A stretch of 64,000 bases of DNA from Caproicibacter sp047833665 (GTDB taxonomy: Bacteria > Bacillota > Clostridia > Oscillospirales > Acutalibacteraceae). Shown here piece after piece: positions 58,543 through 64,000 of this stretch. The DNA lies in NCBI GenBank assembly GCA_047833665.1, contig CP181261.1:2586325-2650324 (forward strand), written 5' to 3'. The notes under the pieces were generated by a model that worked only from the letters and a program-made list of their open reading frames with translations, ran no database searches and was not told the origin of the DNA. Within the stretch, counting starts at the first letter, position 1; each line of letters begins with the position of its first letter. Both the position numbers and the translations under genes were made by a program.

Positions 58543-58564
58543 CACATCAAAATTATTTGATGTG
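58543..58564 (-). promoter_or_regulatory. ArsR operator upstream of arsR
   Basis: CACATCAAA and TTTGATGTG, perfect arms around ATTA. Confidence 0.65.
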
Positions 58565-58634
58565 TTATTAGTATATGCACCAAATTGATTTTTGTCAATA
58601 GAAAATTCACATTATAAATCTTCCAATCCTGCAA

Positions 58635-60797
58635 TCAGGCGGCAATTCCGAGCAAACGCGCCGTATTGGCAACAATAAAACAGATGAGCATTCCGGTAAC
58701 GGTAGGAATTGCAAAAGCAAGCAGTGTCCATTTCAGGCTTTGGGTTTCTTTATGAATGGTTAAACATGTTGTTCCGCACGGCCAGTGCATCAGCGAAAAC
58801 AGCATCACGCAGACGGCTGTCAGCCAAGTCCATCCATGACTAACAAGCAGCGCATGCAGCTGAGCTAGACTGGAATAATCCGTCAGTGTACCTGTTGCCA
58901 TATAACTCATGATGATAATGGGTACAACAATTTCATTGGCAGGAAATCCGAGGATAAATGCCATTAGAATATATCCGTCCATGCCAATCAGTCGGGCAAA
59001 CGGATCTAAAAATCCGGCACAGAGCCCCAATAAGCTGGCTTCCCCAATATGGACATTGGCCATAAGCCAGATGATAAGTCCGGCGGGTGCCGCAACAACT
59101 ACTGCCCTGTGCAGGACAAAAAGCGTTCTGTCGAAAATAGAACGAACGATAACCTTTCCAATCTGCGGGCGGCGGTACGGCGGCAATTCCAAATGAAAAG
59201 AAGATGGAAGTCCTTTCAGTATGGTGTTAGAAAGAATTTTTGAAATCAGCATGGTCATAATGACACCCAAAATAATGACAGCCGTCAGAATGAGAGCGGA
59301 GACTGCTGTCTGGAATAAACCGGTGGCAGTTCCAACGAAGAACATGGTGATGATGGCAATTAAAGTCGGAAACCGACCGTTGCACGGAACAAAATTATTG
59401 GTTAAAATAGCAATCAGCCGTTCCCGTGGGGAATCAATAATACGGCATCCAATCACGCCGCAGGCATTACAGCCGAACCCCATACACATCGTCAGTGCCT
59501 GTTTCCCGTGCGCACATGCTTTTCTAAAAAAATTATCGAGGTTAAAGGCAACACGGGGCAGATAGCCGAGGTCTTCCAAAAGGGTGAACAGTGGGAAAAA
59601 GATTGCCATGGGCGGCAGCATAACAGAAACCACCCAAGCCAAAGTTCGATAGATACCATTCACCACAGGATCGCTGATCCAAAGCGGCGCGTTGATCCAA
59701 GTAAAAAACTCCGCCAAGCGGTCTTGCAGCCAAAATAATCCGACCGCAAGCAGCTCGGATGGATAATTCGCGCCGGTAATCGTCAGCCAAAATACTAAAA
59801 GCAGCAATAAAAGCATAATGGGGATACCCGTTGCACGAGATGTGAGAACCCGATCAATCTTTCGGTCGCGTTCCGCATATTTTTTCTCTTCACAAACAAT
59901 CGTCTTTCGGCTGATTTCTTCACACTTTTCTATGATTTTTGTGACAATTTTATCTCGAAATGCATCTCCGACAATTCCCTCCGTTTCCAATACGGCCTTT
60001 GCCTTCACAAGCTTTTCCGAAATATCCTGGAAAGACATGATGTCATATCCGAGGAATCTTTCAAGAGATTTTAATACACTGCTGTCGCCTTCCAGGAGTT
60101 TTAAAGAGACCCATCGGCTGTTCAACCTTCCGTTAAGCAATTGCTCAATTTCCTGCTGCAGGATGGCAACGGCGTTTTCAATTTCGCTGCCATAATGAAT
60201 TCTCATGGGTTCCATGTGTCTGTCGGATTCGGTTAACTGCACAACGGCATCCATCAAATCTGTCAAACCTTTGCCGCTGCGTGCACTTGTACCAACGACA
60301 GGGATTCCGAGTTCTTGTGACAGTCTTTTTAAATCAATCCTAATTCTTTTCTTTTTTGCTTCATCCAACAAATTGACGCACAAAATGACACTGCCGGAAA
60401 TCTCCAGCGTTTGGAGTACAAGATTTAAATTGCGTTCCAGACAAGTTGCATCGGCTACAACAACCGTCGCATCCGGTTGGCCAAAACAGATAAAATCGCG
60501 CGCAATTTCCTCCTCCTCAGAATTTGCCATCAGCGAATAGGTTCCTGGAATATCTACTAAAATGAAATTTTTCCCCCGATGACGGCAAAGCCCCTGAGCG
60601 TTAGCGACTGTCTTTCCTGGCCAGTTGCCCGTGTGCTGATTCATCCCCGTCAGATTATTAAACACTGTGCTTTTCCCCACATTCGGGTTGCCTGCAAGCG
60701 CAATTACTTTATCCTGGTCAGTCTGTTTTTTTATTTGCAGTATACCATCGCAGCAGCTCAATACTCCTGTTCCGGTGGATGATCCGGACAATCCCAT
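58635..60797 (-). CDS. feoB: Ferrous iron transport GTPase FeoB
   Basis: 720 residues. G domain: G1 GNPNVGKST (residues 36-44), G3 DIPGTYSLM, G4 VNLLDEAKK, G5 SARSGKG. Then a helical GDI domain and two Gate repeats with about eight membrane helices, including GFGCNACGVIGCRIIDSPRE (Gate Cys) and FPANEIVVPIIIMSYMATG. It imports Fe2+ under anaerobic conditions. The first 25 residues (GSSTGTGVLSCCDGILQI) are an unusual Cys-containing extension. The start is the ATG at 60797 with AGGAGGAAAAT. Confidence 0.96.
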   Translation of the reverse strand: MGLSGSSTGTGVLSCCDGILQIKKQTDQDKVIALAGNPNVGKSTVFNNLTGMNQHTGNWPGKTVANAQGLCRHRGKNFILVDIPGTYSLMANSEEEEIARDFICFGQPDATVVVADATCLERNLNLVLQTLEISGSVILCVNLLDEAKKKRIRIDLKRLSQELGIPVVGTSARSGKGLTDLMDAVVQLTESDRHMEPMRIHYGSEIENAVAILQQEIEQLLNGRLNSRWVSLKLLEGDSSVLKSLERFLGYDIMSFQDISEKLVKAKAVLETEGIVGDAFRDKIVTKIIEKCEEISRKTIVCEEKKYAERDRKIDRVLTSRATGIPIMLLLLLLVFWLTITGANYPSELLAVGLFWLQDRLAEFFTWINAPLWISDPVVNGIYRTLAWVVSVMLPPMAIFFPLFTLLEDLGYLPRVAFNLDNFFRKACAHGKQALTMCMGFGCNACGVIGCRIIDSPRERLIAILTNNFVPCNGRFPTLIAIITMFFVGTATGLFQTAVSALILTAVIILGVIMTMLISKILSNTILKGLPSSFHLELPPYRRPQIGKVIVRSIFDRTLFVLHRAVVVAAPAGLIIWLMANVHIGEASLLGLCAGFLDPFARLIGMDGYILMAFILGFPANEIVVPIIIMSYMATGTLTDYSSLAQLHALLVSHGWTWLTAVCVMLFSLMHWPCGTTCLTIHKETQSLKWTLLAFAIPTVTGMLICFIVANTARLLGIAA

Positions 60798-60838
60798 GAG
60801 ATTTTCCTCCTAAACTCACGATGTTATGATGATACAAA

Positions 60839-60912
60839 ACAAGGCAAATCCGTGAAAAAGGCATCATGATAACATTTTCATATTTTGCCAACATACACAG
60901 ATTTGCCCTTGT
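60839..60912 (-). repeat. Inverted repeats in the feoA-feoB gap
   Basis: ACAAGGCAAATCCGTG (60839-60854) is nearly complementary to CACAGATTTGCCCTTGT (60896-60912), with one bulge and one G-U. A second pair, around ATGTTAT, lies at 60821-60831 and 60862-60875. On the minus strand the outer stem is followed by TTTTGTATC, so it may attenuate or process the mRNA between feoA and feoB. Confidence 0.5.
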
Positions 60913-60914
60913 TG

Positions 60915-61151
60915 TCACGCATTTACCAGGATTTTAGCGGACACGTCGGAGCGAAGTGCGATAACGGCACCGCGAATTAGATATGCAACCGGATTTCCGG
61001 ATGGACTTTTATAGAGGGACTGTATCTGCGTGCCGTTAATGACTCCGAGATCCTGCATACGGCGTCTTGTTTTGCCGTCCGAAAGCAGCGCGGTCACGCT
61101 GGCTTTTGCACCGATTGGCAGTTGATTCAGCGGTATTTCTTTTCTGTCCAT
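60915..61151 (-). CDS. feoA: FeoA-family protein
   Basis: 78 residues from the ATG at 61151, after AGGAGGCAAAACCAC. SH3-like FeoA fold: LPIGAKASVTALLSDGKTRR, RMQDLGVINGTQIQSLYKSP, SGNPVAYLIRGAVIALRSDV. It assists FeoB. Separated from feoB by 117 bp with strong inverted repeats. Confidence 0.94.
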   Translation of the reverse strand: MDRKEIPLNQLPIGAKASVTALLSDGKTRRRMQDLGVINGTQIQSLYKSPSGNPVAYLIRGAVIALRSDVSAKILVNA

Positions 61152-61200
61152 GTGGTTTTGCCTCCTATTTATCTTCACTGATAGTTGTCATTAAATTTAT

Positions 61201-61219
61201 TTCACTAGGCTAATCTATG
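61201..61219 (-). promoter_or_regulatory. Possible DtxR-type box upstream of feoA
   Basis: On the minus strand the site includes TAGATTAGCCTAGTGA, about 13 of 19 matches to TWAGGTWAGSCTWACCTWA. It lies about 50 bp upstream of the feoA start. Confidence 0.4.
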
Positions 61220-61342
61220 GTTCTGCACCTGAAAATGTTACTATTTTTTAAAGGTTTCCTCGGTGTATCAATCGGACAAAAACTCTCCCCGCAACTTTTA
61301 AAAATAGCCATTATAAAGCCTAACATCTTTCATCAAAAAGTC

Positions 61343-61371
61343 TTGAAAATATAACCGAAATATGATAGACT
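61343..61371 (+). promoter_or_regulatory. Promoter of tRNA-Gly
   Basis: TTGAAA (61343-61348) and TAGACT (61366-61371), 17-bp spacer, 17 nt before the tRNA. Confidence 0.7.
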
Positions 61372-61388
61372 AATTATGCTTTAAAAGT

Positions 61389-61463
<75 letters not shown>

Positions 61464-61466
61464 AGC

Positions 61467-61515
61467 AAAAATCCCGAAAAGCCAGTAACCATGCGGCTTT
61501 TCGGGATTTTTATTT
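61467..61515 (+). terminator. Terminator of tRNA-Gly
   Basis: AAAAATCCCGAAAAGCC pairs with GGCTTTTCGGGATTTTT. Confidence 0.9.
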
Positions 61516-61563
61516 TACTTTTTCATAACGGAAAAACACGCAAAAAAACACTAAAAATCGCAA

Positions 61564-61586
61564 AGATGCAAGTCAGGATGCAAGTC
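61564..61586 (+). repeat. Tandem 11-bp repeat downstream of tRNA-Gly
   Basis: ATGCAAGTCAG occurs twice with one base between, in a gene-free 150-base stretch. No other structure is seen there. Confidence 0.5.
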
Positions 61587-61666
61587 AGAACAAACGTTCA
61601 AACAACCGTAAATTTCCTATGATACGCCTTGCTGTATGAGCCGTGTACTTCATAAGATCGCAGTAT

Positions 61667-63568
61667 CTATTCTGCCTTTTCACTTATCAATTCCCTGCGA
61701 TTTTCATAATTGACTGCAATGCCAACTCCGAGGATAATCCAAAATACCGGTGCGACACTGACGACAGAGTCATTAAACATACCCGCACATAAATACCCGA
61801 CTACTCCGAGGCAAAGAGCAATGCCAAAGATTTGATTCTTTCGATACTGTTTCTTGAAAGCATAGAGGCGAAAACTGTCAACTAGATAAAGTAAAACAAT
61901 GGTCAGGAAGGCAAGCAGTGCGATGCCTCCCTCTCCAAACAGAATTTGTAAATACATGTTATGCGGCTTGTCAACAAGTATATTTGGCGTACCATACGCC
62001 CAGTATTTTCCAAATAAATCGTTTTGCGGAAAATACAGCACAAAGGTATCGGGTCCAGCACCTAGCAATAAATGGCCGGCAACCATGGGAAGCGTACGGG
62101 ACCAAATATAACCGCGGGCAGAACCCAGCCGTTCTTTGCCGCTAAATCCAAAATGCGGCGGAGTTTCTGCAGAACCGAAATCCACTGTTCCTGTACTGTT
62201 GGTAAGGTACAGCTTATTATCATCGCCAATTCGGAAATAAAACTGCGGCACACCGTTTATACGCACCACAATTCCCTGTGAATCCTTGTCAAATCCCATC
62301 GGTACTAAACCGAAACTGAATTGCGAAAAACGTTCATCAGAAATAACGCTGCTTCCATTCTCGTTCTTGATTGCAACATCTTGTCCGTTACCATCCAACA
62401 ATTTTAGTGTATTGTTTTGGAATACCGCCTTTAATGTCTCGTCCTGCTGCGTGACAAGAATAATGGTATTATCCTCTGCGGCGACATCTTTAACCGGCAA
62501 TTTTGATAAATAATCTTCCGTTTGACTGGTCTGAAATACGCTTGCAATATCGGACATTAGGCTTGGAATTCGGGAAAATATTTTTCCGTTACTAACAACA
62601 TTCATTCCGATGAGAGCAATCACAAAAATTACAAAACCGGAGATGGAAATTTTCCAGTGCTGTACAAGAAGTTTCCCGAACAAAACAATACCGAAAATCA
62701 TTGCAGCCACAACACCCACGATTCCTGCGCGGGAGGTGCTGGCAAGAAGAATCCAGAAGGAGAGCAACATCATACACCAAAGAGCAACTCTTGCACGCAG
62801 CGACTTTGCGGCCAAAGCCAGAACAGTAAATACAGGGACGGCAATGGCGGCAAAACTGCCGGCATAATCCCAGTGATAGAAGGTACCGTACAGTCTTCCC
62901 GAGTCGGACAAAAAACTGAAGTTCTCAATTTTATCGCGATCCCAAGGCGATACAGTGAAAAACCGGCCAAAATCAGTAGTAATAAGATCGTGACCAAAAT
63001 ATTGGAACGTCCCCAATACGGCAGATACCGTTACTACGATACCGAGCGCAATCATAATATTTCTATAGTCCCTTTGGGTACGGTAAGCATACATGGAATA
63101 CAAGAACAGAAGGATATAACAGCATAAAATAAAGGCTCCCTCTGCGCGGTCATGTACACCCCAGAAAGCGATGGTTGAATATTCGGAAAAAAGTGCCGAT
63201 AAGAAGGTAAACAATGCAAAAGTTCCACCGGCAATCACGTATGTAGTAATCAGGCGGCTGTGCTTGTGAACTATTTTTTTATAATTAACCACAAAGAGAA
63301 TTATGAGAATGACACTCGATATCAGAAGCCAAAAGGCTTTTGCCTGAGAAAATAGATCGGTAGAAACGGTCTGTCCGAATAGATAGGCCTCATTTAAGTC
63401 CAAGTGAACGATTGTTAAATGTACAATCAATGGAATAACAGCCATTATCAGCACTACAGGAAGAAATAAACGATTTTTTTCTTCCTTAACAATAACTGGA
63501 TTTACATTCATACCTTTTGTGGATCCGGTGCCTTTCTTCGCAGCGGATTGTTTTTTCTTAGCAGACAT
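61667..63568 (-). CDS. O-antigen ligase/polymerase-like (Wzy/WaaL) membrane protein
   Basis: 633 residues with about 12 membrane helices and a large outside loop (about residues 335-460, EDYLSKLPVKDVAAEDNTII and RINGVPQFYFRIGD) before the Wzy_C domain: GYIWSRTLPMVAGHLLLGAG, PDTFVLYFPQND, DKPHNMYLQILFGEGG. Such proteins polymerise or ligate lipid-linked glycans on the outer face of the membrane. The cytosolic N-terminus is Lys-rich (SAKKKQSAAKKGTGSTKG). It is divergent from the sugar-phosphate transferase gene and marks the edge of a polysaccharide locus. Confidence 0.88.
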   Translation of the reverse strand: MSAKKKQSAAKKGTGSTKGMNVNPVIVKEEKNRLFLPVVLIMAVIPLIVHLTIVHLDLNEAYLFGQTVSTDLFSQAKAFWLLISSVILIILFVVNYKKIVHKHSRLITTYVIAGGTFALFTFLSALFSEYSTIAFWGVHDRAEGAFILCCYILLFLYSMYAYRTQRDYRNIMIALGIVVTVSAVLGTFQYFGHDLITTDFGRFFTVSPWDRDKIENFSFLSDSGRLYGTFYHWDYAGSFAAIAVPVFTVLALAAKSLRARVALWCMMLLSFWILLASTSRAGIVGVVAAMIFGIVLFGKLLVQHWKISISGFVIFVIALIGMNVVSNGKIFSRIPSLMSDIASVFQTSQTEDYLSKLPVKDVAAEDNTIILVTQQDETLKAVFQNNTLKLLDGNGQDVAIKNENGSSVISDERFSQFSFGLVPMGFDKDSQGIVVRINGVPQFYFRIGDDNKLYLTNSTGTVDFGSAETPPHFGFSGKERLGSARGYIWSRTLPMVAGHLLLGAGPDTFVLYFPQNDLFGKYWAYGTPNILVDKPHNMYLQILFGEGGIALLAFLTIVLLYLVDSFRLYAFKKQYRKNQIFGIALCLGVVGYLCAGMFNDSVVSVAPVFWIILGVGIAVNYENRRELISEKAE

Positions 63569-63691
63569 TTGGTTGCACCCTCATTTTTTTATTGTCTCTG
63601 TAGAAGAAAGCTTTATTGTTGCACGCAAAGTGGTACCTTTCTAATTCAAAAACTCAAATTTTCTCAACTTTACGCGGATTGCAATGGGTAA

Positions 63692-63720
63692 ATTATACCA
63701 TTGAAACCCAAAACATACAA
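63692..63720 (-). promoter_or_regulatory. Promoter of the O-antigen ligase-like gene
   Basis: TTGTAT (63715-63720) and TATAAT (63692-63697), 17-bp spacer. Confidence 0.7.
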
Positions 63721-63757
63721 CCGCAGCGAACAAACTTCAGTTTTCCAAAAAGCGACC

Positions 63758-63786
63758 TTGTATTACTCTTCCAAATCTTTTACAAT
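63758..63786 (+). promoter_or_regulatory. Promoter of the glycosylphosphotransferase gene
   Basis: TTGTAT (63758-63763) and TACAAT (63781-63786), 17-bp spacer. Confidence 0.7.
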
Positions 63787-63826
63787 AAGCAAGGATATTT
63801 TTAACTTTTAACATTGGGGAATGAAT

Positions 63827-64000
63827 ATGATTAAAGAAAACCAAAAAATTCTGAATGCACTTTTCGCCGTAATAGATGCAGCAATCTGCTTTGGTTCCAT
63901 GATACTCTCATTTTACTTACATTTTAGCCATTATAGCCGCAGCGGATACTTGGGAATAGACTATTACATCAATCTTCAAAAATATATCATCCCGGTCTAT
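63827..64000 (+). CDS. Polyprenyl glycosylphosphotransferase (WcaJ/WbaP type), N-terminal fragment
   Basis: The frame runs off the right edge after 58 codons. It starts MIKENQKILNALFAVIDAAI, then CFGSMILSFYLHFSHY: a first membrane helix and the short motif typical of the N-terminus of undecaprenyl-phosphate sugar-phosphate transferases, which begin capsule or exopolysaccharide units. An in-frame ATG at 63821 overlaps the GGGGA site, so 63827 is preferred. Call based on the N-terminus only. Confidence 0.6.
   Translation, partial: MIKENQKILNALFAVIDAAICFGSMILSFYLHFSHYSRSGYLGIDYYINLQKYIIPVY

Overview
The window looks like a chromosomal segment of a spore-forming, low-to-mid GC Gram-positive anaerobe of the class Clostridia. 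A Ruminococcaceae/Oscillospiraceae-type organism is the best guess from gene content; it is not proven. The signs are an uninterrupted sigK, a glmS ribozyme, a SufCBDSU operon, both type I and type III glutamine synthetases, an archaeal-type split glutamate synthase, FeoAB, clostridial TTG/GTG starts with strong Shine-Dalgarno sites, and many sharp intrinsic terminators. No rRNA, CRISPR array, prophage or plasmid origin was seen.

Layout. 1-5 kb: glmS (cut by the left edge) with its ribozyme, sigK, and a MATE exporter. 5.5-15.2 kb: a DtxR-type regulator and pepP, now split by an insertion sequence, then a candidate small RNA, a C39-like peptidase, an HD hydrolase, a PepV-like dipeptidase and a GGDEF/EAL protein. 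15.3-22.8 kb: two tRNA-Ser genes and an accessory stretch holding an IS21 element, an MBL-fold/DUF3006 pair, the leftover end of an IS, an orphan membrane gene and an ISL3 element that has replaced the end of that gene. 22.9-33.7 kb: tRNA-Tyr/tRNA-Thr, hemerythrin-CheX, an HD hydrolase, an esterase, the suf operon, a DsrE-like protein, two very small proteins and a pyridoxamine kinase. 33.7-51.5 kb: the nitrogen block of glnA, glnN and the gltS operon, with an IS256 element, an L,D-transpeptidase, HxlR, a second copy of the first IS, a DUF362 ferredoxin protein, a GT39 glycosyltransferase and a divergent NRAMP transporter in between. 51.6-64 kb: an epimerase, a CrtO-like protein, a cohesin-like surface protein, an arsenic operon (arsR, permease, thioredoxin, ACR3, arsC), feoAB, tRNA-Gly, and the edge of a polysaccharide locus (O-antigen ligase/polymerase and the start of a polyprenyl glycosylphosphotransferase).

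How the genes fit together. Nitrogen assimilation is concentrated here: both glutamine synthetase genes have an intrinsic terminator in the 5' leader, overlapped by a small hairpin whose six-base loop has A at position 1 and G at position 4, as in ANTAR antiterminator targets. Metal and sulfur handling is also well represented (DtxR, FeoAB, Suf, NRAMP-like, Ars).

The most unusual observation concerns the 1.06-kb rve-transposase element present at 5988-7047 and 37897-38959. Each copy is flanked by a perfect 26-bp target duplication. Each lies 4 bp upstream of the -35 box of a host promoter, with its transposase pointing away from that promoter. A decayed third copy at 20321-20434 has the same orientation relative to a downstream promoter.
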